Shown here: one piece after another, positions 53,647 through 63,293 of the stretch
Layout: every line of letters starts with the position of its first letter
How positions within the stretch are numbered: the first letter of the stretch is position 1
Source of the DNA: Arthrobacter sp. Edens01
GTDB taxonomy: Bacteria; Actinomycetota; Actinomycetes; Actinomycetales; Micrococcaceae
NCBI RefSeq assembly: GCF_001307035.1
Contig: NZ_LKIU01000002.1
Span: forward strand, 62,001-126,000
Length of the DNA: 64,000 nucleotides
Direction of reading: 5' to 3'
Notes under the pieces: generated by a model
What the model was told of the DNA's origin: nothing
Database searches by the model: none
What the model saw: the letters and a program-made list of their open reading frames with translations, nothing else
Made by a program: the position numbers and the translations under genes

Positions 53647-55190
53647 ACTGCTTCTTTCTTGTCTGTGGGGGTCAGGAGAGTCTCAAAGTCACTGTCCGGT
53701 CCCGGGTCGCAGCCGTTGGAGCCGTCGGTGGAGGACTCCAGCAGGTTCTTTCCGAGCCGGTCGGCTGCGGGCAGTTCGATGGGGTACTTGCCGGTGAAGC
53801 ACGCTGTGCAGAGTTTCTCGCGGGGCTGCTGGGTGGCTCCGATCATCCCGTCCTCGGAGATGTATGCGAGGGAGTCAGCGCCGATTGAGGCGCAGATTTC
53901 TTCAACTTTGGCTCCGTTGGCAATCAGCTCGGCACGGGAGGCGAAGTCGATGCCGTAGAAGCAGGGCCACTGCACGGGCGGCGAGGAGATCTTGACGTGG
54001 ACTTCCTTGGCTCCGACTTCCCGGAGCATCCGCACAATGGCGCGCTGGGTGTTGCCGCGGACAATCGAGTCATCCACAACCACCACGCGCTTGCCCCTGA
54101 TCACCGACTCAAGGGCATTGAGCTTCAGCTTGATACCAAGCTGGCGCAGCGTCTGGCTGGGCTGGATGAAGGTGCGTCCCACGTAGGAGTTCTTGACGAA
54201 ACCGTGGGCGAACGGAATTCCGGACTGCTCGGCGTAGCCCACTGCTGCAGGGGTGCCGGATTCCGGAACCGGAATGACGATGTCCGCTTCGACGCCGTTT
54301 TCGCGCGCAAGCTGGCGGCCCATCTCGACGCGGGATTCATAGACCGATCGGCCGTTGATGGAGGCATCCGGACGCGCCAGGTAGACGTACTCGAAAACGC
54401 AGCCGGCAGGCGTGGGCTCTCCGAACATCTGGGAACGGATGCCGTTTTCGTCGATGGCGATGAATTCACCGGGCTTGATTTCGCGGATGAAGCTTGCGCC
54501 GACGGTGGCCAGGGCGGAACCTTCGGACGCCACTACCCAGCCGCGGTTCAGCCGGCCGAGCACCAGGGGACGCACTCCGTAGGTGTCCCGTGCCGCGTAC
54601 AGGGTGCCTTCATCCATAAATACGAAGGAGAAGGCGCCGCGGAGCTTGGGCAGCAGTTCAAGAGCGGTTTCTTCGAGCGAGCGGCCGTCCGTGCCATTGA
54701 GCAGGGCAGTGACCAAAGCGGTGTCCGAGGTGTTGCCCTGGGCGATTTCGCCTGCGCGGGGACGGCCCTGGCGGGCCAGGATCATTTCGTAAAGTTCAGC
54801 GGAGTTTGTCAGGTTGCCGTTGTGGGCCAGGGCCACCGTTCCGGCTGCCGTTGCGCCAAGGGTGGGCTGGGCGTTCGCCCAGTGCGAGGCGCCCGTGGTG
54901 GAGTACCGGCAGTGCCCGATCGCGATGTGGCCCAGAAGGGTGTTCAGAGTTGTCTCGTCAAAAACCTGGGAGACCAGTCCCATGTCCTTGTAGACACTGA
55001 TCCGGTTGCCGTCGCTGGTTGCAATGCCTGCGGATTCCTGTCCGCGGTGCTGCAGCGCATACAGACCGTAATAGGTAAGCTTCGCTACCTCTTCGCCGGG
55101 GGCCCAAACGCCAAAGACTCCGCAGGCATCCTGCGGTCCTTTTTCGCCGGGCATGAGATCGTGGGAAAGCATTCCGTCACCGCGTGCCAT
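53643..55190 (-). CDS. purF: amidophosphoribosyltransferase
   Basis: PurF makes phosphoribosylamine from PRPP and glutamine, the committed step. The N-terminal nucleophile Cys is in DACGVFGVWAP, exposed after removal of a short propeptide; LYALQHRGQESAGI follows. The PRPP loop is VVVVDDSIVRGNTQRAI. About 515 residues. I prefer ATG 55190 (MARGDGM), nine bases after GAGAG, over ATG 55199. Followed by overlapping purM. Confidence 0.96.
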   Translation of the reverse strand: MARGDGMLSHDLMPGEKGPQDACGVFGVWAPGEEVAKLTYYGLYALQHRGQESAGIATSDGNRISVYKDMGLVSQVFDETTLNTLLGHIAIGHCRYSTTGASHWANAQPTLGATAAGTVALAHNGNLTNSAELYEMILARQGRPRAGEIAQGNTSDTALVTALLNGTDGRSLEETALELLPKLRGAFSFVFMDEGTLYAARDTYGVRPLVLGRLNRGWVVASEGSALATVGASFIREIKPGEFIAIDENGIRSQMFGEPTPAGCVFEYVYLARPDASINGRSVYESRVEMGRQLARENGVEADIVIPVPESGTPAAVGYAEQSGIPFAHGFVKNSYVGRTFIQPSQTLRQLGIKLKLNALESVIRGKRVVVVDDSIVRGNTQRAIVRMLREVGAKEVHVKISSPPVQWPCFYGIDFASRAELIANGAKVEEICASIGADSLAYISEDGMIGATQQPREKLCTACFTGKYPIELPAADRLGKNLLESSTDGSNGCDPGPDSDFETLLTPTDKKEAV

Positions 55191-55241
55191 GGAAGTCATT
55201 CTCTCACGCCCGCGGGTTTCAAACGGCTCCGGGACAGAGCG

Positions 55242-55562
55242 TTACGCGGTGGGGGAAGTGCCTGTGCTATTGGGCTCGTCGTCGGCTGCCTCAACCACTG
55301 CGTGCTCGGAACGGCGGATGCTGAGGCGGTCCAGGACCAGGGCGGCAATGGAGCCCAGTGCAACACCCGGAAGGGCGAACATAACGGTAAAGAACCCCAG
55401 CACCGCTTCGCGGGTGTACTGCGGGTTCTCCTCTCCGGTGTACGCCATGATCAGCGCAACGACGAAGGCAGCGACAACACCCAGCGCCATAAACGGGACG
55501 AAGCGGGGAGCACGGCGGATGGTGATCTCGCGGCGCTCAGGGCTGTGCTGCTCGGAAGTCAT
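55242..55562 (-). CDS. small two-helix membrane protein
   Basis: A 106-residue protein with two membrane segments (FVPFMALGVVAAFVVALIMAY and LGFFTVMFALPGVALGSIAALVL) and hydrophilic ends. Similar small proteins often sit near purF in actinobacteria, without known function. TAGAAT at 55569-55574 lies exactly six bases before ATG 55562, favouring this start over the upstream TTG and predicting a leaderless mRNA. Confidence 0.75.
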   Translation of the reverse strand: MTSEQHSPERREITIRRAPRFVPFMALGVVAAFVVALIMAYTGEENPQYTREAVLGFFTVMFALPGVALGSIAALVLDRLSIRRSEHAVVEAADDEPNSTGTSPTA

Positions 55563-55587
55563 GTTCAAATTCTACCGTCAGTAGAGA

Positions 55588-55968
55588 TTACGGCTTCCCA
55601 CGGGCAGCAAACCGGGCGAACAGGGGCAGGCACCCGGACAGGTCGGCACGCAGCCCGGACGCGGAAACCTTCCCGGCAGACACAGCGTCTGCCCAGCTCA
55701 GGTCCCCGGTGACCAGAGCGAGCCAGGTGGCGGCGTCGGTCTCGACTACATTCGGGGGAGTGCCGCGGGTGTGCCGGGGGCCCGGGATGCACTGCGTGAC
55801 GCCAAAGGGCGGCACGCGGACCTCCACGGAGTTCCCCGGGACACGTTCTGCCAGTTCCTCCAGGGTGTACCGAACTGCCGTTGCCGTCGTGTTCCGGTCT
55901 GCGCCGCCGGCGGCGGCCGCAGCAAGGGCAGACACACCGTCAGCAGAAGAAATCCTGCGCCGTGCCAT
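55588..55968 (-). CDS. sterol carrier-family protein (bacterial SCP-like)
   Basis: A 126-residue cytoplasmic protein. The SCP2-like C-terminal half has [44 protein letters not shown], where the partner carries a hydrophobic ligand pocket. A related gene lies next to purF in Mycobacterium (Rv0807 region). Ligand unknown. Its start is two bases after the asparaginase stop, so the two are probably co-transcribed. Confidence 0.8.
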   Translation of the reverse strand: MARRRISSADGVSALAAAAAGGADRNTTATAVRYTLEELAERVPGNSVEVRVPPFGVTQCIPGPRHTRGTPPNVVETDAATWLALVTGDLSWADAVSAGKVSASGLRADLSGCLPLFARFAARGKP

Positions 55969-55970
55969 GA

Positions 55971-56975
55971 CTAGTCCAGCAGAGCCGTGACCGGTGCAGC
56001 GAGCCGCAGGCTGCCCACGGGCTCCCCGCCGCCAAGCACCGGGGGAACAACTTTGGCCAGGACCTTGAAGACGGCGTCGGGATCAACCGCGCCGCTGGCT
56101 GCCAGGAGGGTGAGTCCCACCAGGGTGGCTGCGCGGCCGTTGCCGTCGAGCATCTTCAGGGCAACGGACACCCCGGTATCAGTTCCCAGAACGAGGACGC
56201 CTTCGGCTCCGCTCTTGGCGAGAATGCCGAGGTCCTCCATCACCACGGTGTTCTCCTTGCCGGCACCGTGCACTGCCCACGGGTAGTCCAGCATGGCGGT
56301 GGCCACCGTGGCTGCGCGTGCATCCCCGTGCTTGTCCGACGGCGCTTTGGCCAGTTTGCCGATGCCGCGCGCCAAGCCCGTGAGCGAGACCGCGGCCAGG
56401 GGAGCCCCGCAGCCGTCTATGGCCCAGTGGGTGGGTTTCTCTTCGCAGAAATCCTCAAAGACTCCGGCAATGCGCTGCTGCAGCGGATGGGCCGGATCCA
56501 GGTAGGTGGCGGTGTCCCAGCCGTTTTCAGTGCATGCCCAGAGAAACGCGGCGTGCTTGCCCGAGCAGTTGAACGCGATGCGCTGCTTGCCCTTGCCGGA
56601 ACGGATCAGCTCAGTCCGCGCTGCCTCGTCCTGGGGCCAGTCCGCCGGGCACTGCAGGTGGTCTTCAGTGACGCCGGCGGCCTCAAGCATTCCGCGTACG
56701 ACCTCGGTATGTTCCTTTGCACCGATGTGGCTTGCAGCGGCGAGGGCAACCTGCGGCCCGCGCAGGGGGACACCCGACTGCATGGCGGCCACGGCCTGGA
56801 ACGGTTTCAGGGAGGAACGGGGGAAGACCGGGGTGGTGATGTCCCCCAGCGCGGTCACCACAGATCCGTCCCCGGAGAGTACGACGGCGGATCCCACATG
56901 GCGGGATTCAACGAAGCCGTTGCGTTCCAGGACAGCGAGTTCGACGGCGTCGGCAGCAGTAAAAGTGGCAGGCAT
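55971..56975 (-). CDS. L-asparaginase (Rhizobium ReAII-type)
   Basis: A 334-residue asparaginase of the thermolabile class (PF06089 kind), unrelated to E. coli AnsA/B. The Ser-Lys tandem is in [14 protein letters not shown], the second motif is [19 protein letters not shown], and a conserved cysteine lies in [12 protein letters not shown]. It should release ammonia from asparagine in the cytoplasm. TAGACT at 56982-56987 lies exactly six bases before ATG 56975, with no Shine-Dalgarno, so the mRNA should be leaderless. Confidence 0.9.
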   Translation of the reverse strand: MPATFTAADAVELAVLERNGFVESRHVGSAVVLSGDGSVVTALGDITTPVFPRSSLKPFQAVAAMQSGVPLRGPQVALAAASHIGAKEHTEVVRGMLEAAGVTEDHLQCPADWPQDEAARTELIRSGKGKQRIAFNCSGKHAAFLWACTENGWDTATYLDPAHPLQQRIAGVFEDFCEEKPTHWAIDGCGAPLAAVSLTGLARGIGKLAKAPSDKHGDARAATVATAMLDYPWAVHGAGKENTVVMEDLGILAKSGAEGVLVLGTDTGVSVALKMLDGNGRAATLVGLTLLAASGAVDPDAVFKVLAKVVPPVLGGGEPVGSLRLAAPVTALLD

Positions 56976-57116
56976 ACTGCCAGTCTACGGAAGTCCGGCC
57001 GAGGGCCCGGCACGCGGGAAAACGCAGACGGAAGTGTCCGTTGCCCAGGCGGTATCCCAGGGGGTAGGTTTTGCGTTTGGACACACCGTCCAAGCGCCGA
57101 GCTGCGAGGGGAAGCT

Positions 57117-57614
57117 GTGACGGAGCAACGGTCTGCCCCTCCTGAACCGTGGGACGGAACATGGGACTCCCTTCCGCCCAAGCGCCGGCGTTTCTTCTTC
57201 TGGGCGCTCTTGTGGAACGTCATCGTGGATACGGTCTTCCGGGGTCTTCTGGAACTCGCTGGGGTCCCCGGCCCGGCAGCATCAGCCCTGACCATAGCGG
57301 CGGGCTTGGCTGTGCTCGTCCCCCTTGGCTACGCCGCATGGAAAGAAATGCTCCTGCGCCGCAGCAGGGGAGAGGAATTGCCGCCGAGACCCATGACAGC
57401 ACGCAGACTCGCTGGATGGACGGTACTCGCAGCGGTGTCCTGGATAGCTTTCACCGCCCTGCTGTTCTGGCAAATGCGTCCCTTGTTCCCCACCCTGCCG
57501 CTCATACTCACCTGGGCCGCGGTGTTTGGATTCCGCAGGCGGCGCCATGAGCTGAGGTCTGCCGTGGCAGAACGGGAAGCGGACGGCACGGGCAGCGAAG
57601 CAGGGGAGCGATGA
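57117..57614 (+). CDS. membrane protein of unknown function
   Basis: A 165-residue protein with four hydrophobic segments: FFFWALLWNVIVDTVFRGLL, ALTIAAGLAVLVPLGYAAW, LAGWTVLAAVSWIAFTALLFW and PLILTWAAVFGF, and basic loops. No family recognised. Start GTG 57117 follows GAGGGGAAG; the long upstream open frame to 56268 is antisense to the asparaginase gene. A 62-codon frame overlapping its stop (57611-57799) does not look coding. Confidence 0.7.
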   Translation: MTEQRSAPPEPWDGTWDSLPPKRRRFFFWALLWNVIVDTVFRGLLELAGVPGPAASALTIAAGLAVLVPLGYAAWKEMLLRRSRGEELPPRPMTARRLAGWTVLAAVSWIAFTALLFWQMRPLFPTLPLILTWAAVFGFRRRRHELRSAVAEREADGTGSEAGER

Positions 57615-57805
57615 CCGCCCCAGCACCGCCATCGAGGCAGCCTGCCTCACCGCCCGAACCGGCGGGCCGAAGCACCGCCGTCTTTCACTATCCGGCGGCC
57701 GAACCCTCAGGGCAACGGGCCCGGGGAAAATCCACGGGGGAAGGCCGCGTCACGGAGTGGCGGCAGCTTTCAGGGCGTGCATCACAGCCAGTAGTCTGAA
57801 TCCTT

Positions 57806-59116
57806 GTGAAGGTTCTCGTTGTTGGCCCCGGCGGCCGCGAACATGCCATTGTCCGGGCCCTGCTGGCCGACCCCTACGTTACGGAAGTCCACGCGGCTCC
57901 CGGTAACGCAGGAATCGCGCAGGTAGTGCCAGTCCATTCCGTTAATGCCAATGATCCTGATGCCGTGACTGCGCTTGCACGTCAGCTGGGATCCGACCTC
58001 GTCGTCGTCGGCCCGGAGGCTCCGCTGGCCGCCGGCGTCTCGGACGCCCTGGCCGAAGCCGGTATTCCGGTCTTTGGGCCGTCCCGCGCGGCGGCGCAGC
58101 TGGAGGCCTCCAAAGCTTTCGCCAAGGAAGTAATGGCAGAAGCCAACGTGCCAACTGCCATGGCGCGCGTTGCCGCCACTGCCGGGGAAGCAGCCGACGC
58201 GCTGGACACCTTCGGCGCACCCTATGTGGTCAAGGACGACGGACTGGCCGCAGGCAAGGGCGTAGTGGTCACCTCCGATCGGGACGAGGCGCTCGCCCAC
58301 GCGCAGGCCTGTTTCGACGCCGGTGGAACCGTGGTGATCGAGGAGTACCTGGACGGCCCCGAAGTTTCACTCTTTGTCCTCTCAGACGGCCGCCACGTTG
58401 TCCCGCTGGCGCCGGCCCAGGACTTCAAGCGCATCTTCGACAACGATGAGGGCCCCAACACCGGTGGCATGGGGGCCTACTCCCCGCTGGAGTGGGCACC
58501 TGCGAACCTGGTGGATGACGTCATTGCCCGGGTGGCCCAGCCCACCGTGGATGAAATGGCTTCCCGCGGCACCCCGTTTGTTGGCGTGCTCTACTGCGGG
58601 CTGGCGCTTACCTCCCGCGGCCTGCGGGTCATCGAGTTCAACGCGCGCTTCGGAGATCCGGAGACCCAGGCAGTGCTCGCCCGGCTGAAGACCCCGCTGG
58701 GCGGCCTGCTGCTGGCGGCCGCCAAGGGCGAACTTGATGTCATGGAACAGCTGAAGTGGGATCCGCGCACCGCCGTCGCCGTCGTCGTCGCCTCCGAAAA
58801 CTATCCCGACACTCCGCGCACCGGCGACCCGATCCTGGGCCTGGTCGATGTCGAAGCGATCGAGGGCGTGCACGTCCTCCACGCCGGAACCGCCATCGAA
58901 GCCAGCGAAATCGTCAGCGCCGGCGGACGGGTCCTGGCTGTTGTAGCACTGGGCAGCGACCTGACCCAGGCACGGGACCTCGCCTACGCCGGGGTGCAGG
59001 TGATCGAACTCGAAGGCTCGCAGCACCGCACGGACATTGCCCTGAAGGCCTCGCGCGGGGAAATCGTCGTTCCGCCGGGAAGCGCCGGTATTGACAACGA
59101 ACAGGACCTCGCATGA
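57806..59116 (+). CDS. purD: phosphoribosylamine-glycine ligase (GAR synthetase)
   Basis: An ATP-grasp enzyme of 436 residues that joins phosphoribosylamine with glycine. N-terminal [32 protein letters not shown], the ATP-grasp [18 protein letters not shown] and [11 protein letters not shown], and the metal site [16 protein letters not shown] are present. GTG 57806 has no good Shine-Dalgarno; TAGTCT lies eight bases upstream. Its stop overlaps purC by four bases. Confidence 0.96.
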   Translation: MKVLVVGPGGREHAIVRALLADPYVTEVHAAPGNAGIAQVVPVHSVNANDPDAVTALARQLGSDLVVVGPEAPLAAGVSDALAEAGIPVFGPSRAAAQLEASKAFAKEVMAEANVPTAMARVAATAGEAADALDTFGAPYVVKDDGLAAGKGVVVTSDRDEALAHAQACFDAGGTVVIEEYLDGPEVSLFVLSDGRHVVPLAPAQDFKRIFDNDEGPNTGGMGAYSPLEWAPANLVDDVIARVAQPTVDEMASRGTPFVGVLYCGLALTSRGLRVIEFNARFGDPETQAVLARLKTPLGGLLLAAAKGELDVMEQLKWDPRTAVAVVVASENYPDTPRTGDPILGLVDVEAIEGVHVLHAGTAIEASEIVSAGGRVLAVVALGSDLTQARDLAYAGVQVIELEGSQHRTDIALKASRGEIVVPPGSAGIDNEQDLA

Positions 59117-60006
59117 GCACCGCACCGCAGCTGCAGGGCTGGAAGCACATCTACTCCGGCAAGGTCCGCGACCTTTACGTCCCGGAAGGGCCGGACGCCG
59201 CACATGACCGGGTGCTGGTGGTCGCCAGCGACCGGATCAGTGCCTACGACCACGTGCTCTCCAGCACCATTCCGGACAAGGGCCGGATCCTCACCCAGCT
59301 CAGTTTGTGGTGGTTCGACCAGCTGGGTAACGTCCCGAACCATGTCATTTCCGCTGATGACGGCGTACCGGCTGAGGTTTCCGGGCGGGCGATGATCTGC
59401 AAAAAGCTGGACATGTACCCCGTTGAAGCCATTGCCCGCGGCTACCTCACCGGCTCTGGACTGGCGGAGTACAAGCAGTCCCGGACCGTGTGCGATGTCC
59501 CGCTGCCTGACGGGCTGGTGGACGGCTCCCGGATCGAACCGGCGATCTTCACGCCCTCTGCCAAGGCGGAGGTGGGGGAACATGACGAGAACATCAATTA
59601 CGACGCCGTTGTGGCCGCCGTCGGTGCCGAGACCGCAGCGAAGATCCGGGACGTGACCCTGGAGATCTACACCACGGCCGAGGCTATCGCACGGGACCGC
59701 GGCATCATCCTGGCGGACACGAAAGTGGAGTTCGGCCTGGATCCGGCCACCGGCCTGGTGACGCTGGGTGATGAGGTTCTGACTCCGGATTCCTCGCGGT
59801 TCTGGGACGCATCCCTGTACGAGCCCGGAAAGGCACAGCCGTCCTTTGACAAGCAGTACGTCCGTGACTGGCTGACCTCGGCAGAGTCCGGATGGGACAG
59901 GGCCTCCGATACGCCGCCGCCCGCGCTTCCCGCCGACGTCGTCGAGCGCACCCGCGCCCGGTACGTGGAGGCCTACGAGCGCCTGACCGGCAAGAGCTTC
60001 GTCTAG
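59113..60006 (+). CDS. purC: phosphoribosylaminoimidazole-succinocarboxamide synthase
   Basis: SAICAR synthetase, 297 residues, joins CAIR with aspartate using ATP. The pattern HIYSGKVRDLYVP, RISAYDHVLSSTIPDKGRILTQLSLWWF and the C-terminal PSFDKQYVRDWL is standard. The start overlaps purD. A perfect 18-bp hairpin follows the stop. Confidence 0.97.
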   Translation: MSTAPQLQGWKHIYSGKVRDLYVPEGPDAAHDRVLVVASDRISAYDHVLSSTIPDKGRILTQLSLWWFDQLGNVPNHVISADDGVPAEVSGRAMICKKLDMYPVEAIARGYLTGSGLAEYKQSRTVCDVPLPDGLVDGSRIEPAIFTPSAKAEVGEHDENINYDAVVAAVGAETAAKIRDVTLEIYTTAEAIARDRGIILADTKVEFGLDPATGLVTLGDEVLTPDSSRFWDASLYEPGKAQPSFDKQYVRDWLTSAESGWDRASDTPPPALPADVVERTRARYVEAYERLTGKSFV

Positions 60007-60015
60007 CATCTGTCT

Positions 60016-60055
60016 ACGCCGCTGGCCCCGGGAGTATTCCCGGGGCCAGCGGCGT
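60016..60055. terminator. bidirectional terminator after purC
   Basis: ACGCCGCTGGCCCCGGGA-GTAT-TCCCGGGGCCAGCGGCGT is a perfect 18-bp stem between purC and the convergent RibD-like gene. It lacks a long T tract. Confidence 0.88.
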
Positions 60056-60074
60056 CTCTGTCCGGCTTTTGGTT

Positions 60075-60713
60075 TCAGCGCGAAAAGGTCAGGTGCATAA
60101 CGCCGTTTTCCGCGGCCTCGGCAGAAGCCCCGTAGCCCTCCTCCAAACCGCGCAGGCCCTCCCAGAGATTGGTTCCCCGGCCAAGCAGGATCGGAGTAAC
60201 GCCAACGTGGATGCGGTCAACGAGGCCAGCCTCGAGGAACTCCCGGACTACGGTTGGCCCGCCGCCAATCCGCACGTCCTGGCCGCCGGCGGCGTCGGCC
60301 GCGCGTTCCAGCGCGTCCTGCGGTGACGCGGACAGGAATTCAAACCGCGTTCCATCCGGCATGTCGATGGACGGGCGCGGGGTATGCGTGAGGACGAAAA
60401 CGGGGTAGTGGAACGGTGTTTCGTCACCCCACCAGCCTTTCCAATCCGGGTCGTCCGGGAAATTATGCAGCCCGAACATGCCCGCTCCCATGATTTCCGC
60501 CCCGATGCCCTCGAAGTAGGCCGCGGCATATTTGTCATCCACCCCCGTGGTGCCGGTGCCGCTCTGGTGCATAACCCGTTCCTGGAAGGTGCGGGTGGCG
60601 ACGTAAGGTTCCACCAGTCTCGCCCAGTCTTCCCCGAACGGGTTTTCCGGAGTCTGGTCAGTAGTGGTGGCATAGCCGTCAAGGGAGATGTTTAGGTCAA
60701 CGCGGACAGCCAT
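60075..60713 (-). CDS. dihydrofolate reductase-family (RibD C-terminal) protein
   Basis: A 212-residue reductase of the RibD_C/DHFR fold: LNISLDGYATTTDQ start, GAEIMGAGMFGL, VFVLTHTPRP and the NADPH site DVRIGGGPTVVREFLEAGLVDRIHVGVTPILLGRGTNLW. Substrate unknown; such stand-alone proteins act on pterins or pyrimidines. AGGAGG precedes ATG 60713. Confidence 0.9.
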   Translation of the reverse strand: MAVRVDLNISLDGYATTTDQTPENPFGEDWARLVEPYVATRTFQERVMHQSGTGTTGVDDKYAAAYFEGIGAEIMGAGMFGLHNFPDDPDWKGWWGDETPFHYPVFVLTHTPRPSIDMPDGTRFEFLSASPQDALERAADAAGGQDVRIGGGPTVVREFLEAGLVDRIHVGVTPILLGRGTNLWEGLRGLEEGYGASAEAAENGVMHLTFSR

Positions 60714-60727
60714 CAGTGCCTCCTGCC

Positions 60728-61033
60728 CTAGCTGGCTTCGATGTCGGAGAACAGGGCGATAAAAGGCGTATCGGTGGCACCCAGCTGCTCGAAAAGTTCC
60801 CGGGCGACCGGGGCGGTGACGGCTTCTGACGCGTCCTCGTAAGAATCGAAGTACAGGTCCAGGGTCCGGTAGGCCGGTGTGGGGCTCCCGTTTTCCTTGG
60901 GCCAGACTTTCGCGGCTTCATAACGCACCAGATGCGGAAACCGCCGGGCGTTGCTGGCGATCGCCTCGTAAGAGCTTTCAAATGCGGAGGGATCAGCGGG
61001 GTTGTAGATGACAAAGGTGATCTTCGTTGGCAT
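60728..61033 (-). CDS. EthD/dimeric ferredoxin-like barrel protein
   Basis: A 101-residue protein with KITFVIYNPADPSAFESSYE start and the middle YRTLDLYFDSYEDASEAVTAP, matching the EthD family of small dimeric alpha-beta barrels, seen in degradation pathways. No degradation genes adjoin. I start at ATG 61033, preceded by GGAGA; longer readings run through the tRNA gene and are rejected. The gap 61034-61199 holds nothing I recognise. Confidence 0.82.
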   Translation of the reverse strand: MPTKITFVIYNPADPSAFESSYEAIASNARRFPHLVRYEAAKVWPKENGSPTPAYRTLDLYFDSYEDASEAVTAPVARELFEQLGATDTPFIALFSDIEAS

Positions 61034-61199
61034 TACGTCTCCAGTCCGGTTGGCAGGCCTGAGCGGCGTTGCGCGTGCCTGGCGTTGTGCAGGGGATTTG
61101 CTGGTGGACGAGAGTGTAACCGCCGGGAACGGGATTGGTACCCGCAAAGCGACCAGGGCAAGCGCGGCGGCTTCCGGCAAACCGTGGACGGACAGCAAA

Positions 61200-61228
61200 A
61201 AGGACCCATCGAAAACCGATGGGTCCTT
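61200..61228 (-). terminator. terminator of tRNA-Pro
   Basis: AAGGACCCATCG-AAAAC-CGATGGGTCCTT is a perfect 12-bp stem followed on the minus strand by TTTTG. It starts nine bases past the tRNA end. Confidence 0.92.
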
Positions 61229-61236
61229 CTCTGCTT

Positions 61237-61313
<77 letters not shown>

Positions 61314-61418
61314 TAACCACTGCCTACCGGAAGGTTTCCCTCCCCGCGAAGCAACTTTACAAGTGTACTCGACAACCCGCGGGAGCGCGAAATTCAGCTT
61401 CCCGGACAGGCAGCAGCG

Positions 61419-63293
61419 TTACACCAGCGAGTCCTGCCACGCAGCGTTCAGCGCCGCGAAGCGCCCGGTCCCGCTGGTGAGTTCGGCAGGTGAACCGTCC
61501 TCCACCACCTCACCGTCTGCCATCACCAGCACGCGGTCTGCAATCTCTACGGTTGAAAGCCGGTGCGCAATGATCAGCGCGGTGCGGTTCCCCAGCAGTG
61601 TCTTCAGCCCCTGCTGCACCAGCCGCTCACTGGGAATGTCCAGTGACGAGGTCGCTTCGTCCAGGATCAGGACGGCCGGATCGGCCAGGAAGGCCCGGGC
61701 GAAGCTAATCAGCTGGCGCTGGCCGGCAGAAACGCGGCCGCCGCGTTTGTTGACGTCGGTCTCGTACCCTTCCGGGAGCGACTCAATGAATTCGTGCGCG
61801 CCCACTGCCCTGGCTGCCGCTTCGATCTCCTTCCGGGACGCTGACGGCCTGCCCAGCCCAATGTTCTCCGCTACCGATCCGCTGAACAGGAACGCCTCCT
61901 GCGTCACCATCACGACGGCGCGCCGCAGGTCCCGCTGGGTGAGGTCCCGGAGGTCCACACCGTCCAGCAGGACCGTTCCGGCAGAGGGATCGTAGAAGCG
62001 GGCGATCAGTTTGGCCAGTGTCGACTTTCCGGCGCCGGTCTGCCCAACAAGGGCCACGGTCTGTCCGGCGGGGATATGCAGGTCAAGGCGGGGCAGCACC
62101 AGCGGACCGTTCCCGTAGCGGAACTCAACGCCGTCGAACAATACGTCCCCGGACGCCTCGGGAAGGGGCACCGGGTTCTTGGGCGGACGAACGGTGGGAA
62201 CTTCCTCGAGCAGTCCGGAGACCTTTTCCAATGCAGCCGATGCCGACTGGAAGGAGTTGTAGAACATGGCCATCTGGTCCACGGGCTGGAAGAAGCGCTT
62301 GGCGTAGAGCAGCAGCGCCAGCAGCGCACCCACCTCAAGGCCGCCGTCGAGCACACGGTATCCGCCCACCAGAAGCACCACTGCAACGGTGGTGTTGCCA
62401 ATAAGGATGAGCCCGGGCTGGAAGACGCCGTTGAGGTTGATGGAACGAAGCGTGGCCCTCCGGTAGTCCTCTGCGAGCTCATCGTTCTTTTCCGCGTTGA
62501 CGGTTTCGCTGCGGAAGGCCTTCACCGCGCGGATGCCGGTCATGGTCTCCACGAAGTGCACAATGAGCCGAGCTGAGGTGACGCGTGAAGCGCGGTAGGC
62601 AACCTGTGACCGTTTTTGATACCAGCGGGTCAGCAGGAACATTGGAATGAAGGCAATACACAGCAGCACACCGGTGCGCCAGTCCAGCGCGAAGATGCTG
62701 ATGGCCACGAACACCATGTACATCGCCCCTGAAGCCAGCGAGCTGATGCCCGAATCCAGAAGCTCCCGCAGGGCTTCCAGATCCGAGGTTTGCCGGGAGA
62801 TGATCCGGCCGGATGTGTACCGCTCGTGGAATTCCAGGCTGAGCCGCTGGGTGTGCCGGAAGACCCGCAGCCGCAGGTCAAGCAGCATGGCCTGGCTCAG
62901 CTGGGCGGTGGACCGCACATAGCCGGCGGTCAGTCCTGCGGCCAGGATGGCAGCAAGCAGGTAGGTTCCTCCAGCTGCCAGCAGCGGGAGGGAACTGCCG
63001 TCCTGCAGGGCGGGCAGGGCATGGTCAATTCCGAACGCGATGATTGCCGGCCCGGCTACCCGCGCGGCCTGGGAGAAGACCACCAGGGCGATGGTGAAGA
63101 TGAACCGGCCCCGGTTGGGGCGGACCAGGGACGTGAGCAGGGACAGCGAACGACGCCGAACGGCCCGGTTCTGTTCCCGGTCCAGGTTCAGGTTGTCTTC
63201 ACCTGCGGTGCCCACTCCCGCGGGCGGGTTCCCCGGCTCGTTTCCGGCACCCGGAACGGGCGCGCCTCCGCGGCTGACACTGAAGCGGCTCAC
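61419..63293 (-). CDS. heterodimeric ABC exporter subunit with canonical Walker B
   Basis: A 624-residue half-exporter (membrane domain then ATPase domain). N-terminal 60 residues are hydrophilic; six helices follow from about residue 65 to 345. The ATPase has Walker [12 protein letters not shown], Walker [12 protein letters not shown] with the catalytic Glu, H loop IIAHRLS, but the signature is VSAGQRQ instead of SGGQ. The partner gene upstream, overlapping by four bases, has the opposite pattern, so the two should form one composite exporter with a single full ATP site. Substrate unknown; multidrug type likely. Confidence 0.92.
   Translation of the reverse strand: MSRFSVSRGGAPVPGAGNEPGNPPAGVGTAGEDNLNLDREQNRAVRRRSLSLLTSLVRPNRGRFIFTIALVVFSQAARVAGPAIIAFGIDHALPALQDGSSLPLLAAGGTYLLAAILAAGLTAGYVRSTAQLSQAMLLDLRLRVFRHTQRLSLEFHERYTSGRIISRQTSDLEALRELLDSGISSLASGAMYMVFVAISIFALDWRTGVLLCIAFIPMFLLTRWYQKRSQVAYRASRVTSARLIVHFVETMTGIRAVKAFRSETVNAEKNDELAEDYRRATLRSINLNGVFQPGLILIGNTTVAVVLLVGGYRVLDGGLEVGALLALLLYAKRFFQPVDQMAMFYNSFQSASAALEKVSGLLEEVPTVRPPKNPVPLPEASGDVLFDGVEFRYGNGPLVLPRLDLHIPAGQTVALVGQTGAGKSTLAKLIARFYDPSAGTVLLDGVDLRDLTQRDLRRAVVMVTQEAFLFSGSVAENIGLGRPSASRKEIEAAARAVGAHEFIESLPEGYETDVNKRGGRVSAGQRQLISFARAFLADPAVLILDEATSSLDIPSERLVQQGLKTLLGNRTALIIAHRLSTVEIADRVLVMADGEVVEDGSPAELTSGTGRFAALNAAWQDSLV

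Noticed and set aside
57611-57799. 62-codon frame overlapping the membrane-protein stop by four bases and ending before purD
   Set aside because: The overlap is attractive, but codon third positions are not GC-biased like its neighbours, the product is Pro/Ser/Arg-rich without pattern, and it would cover the purD promoter region.
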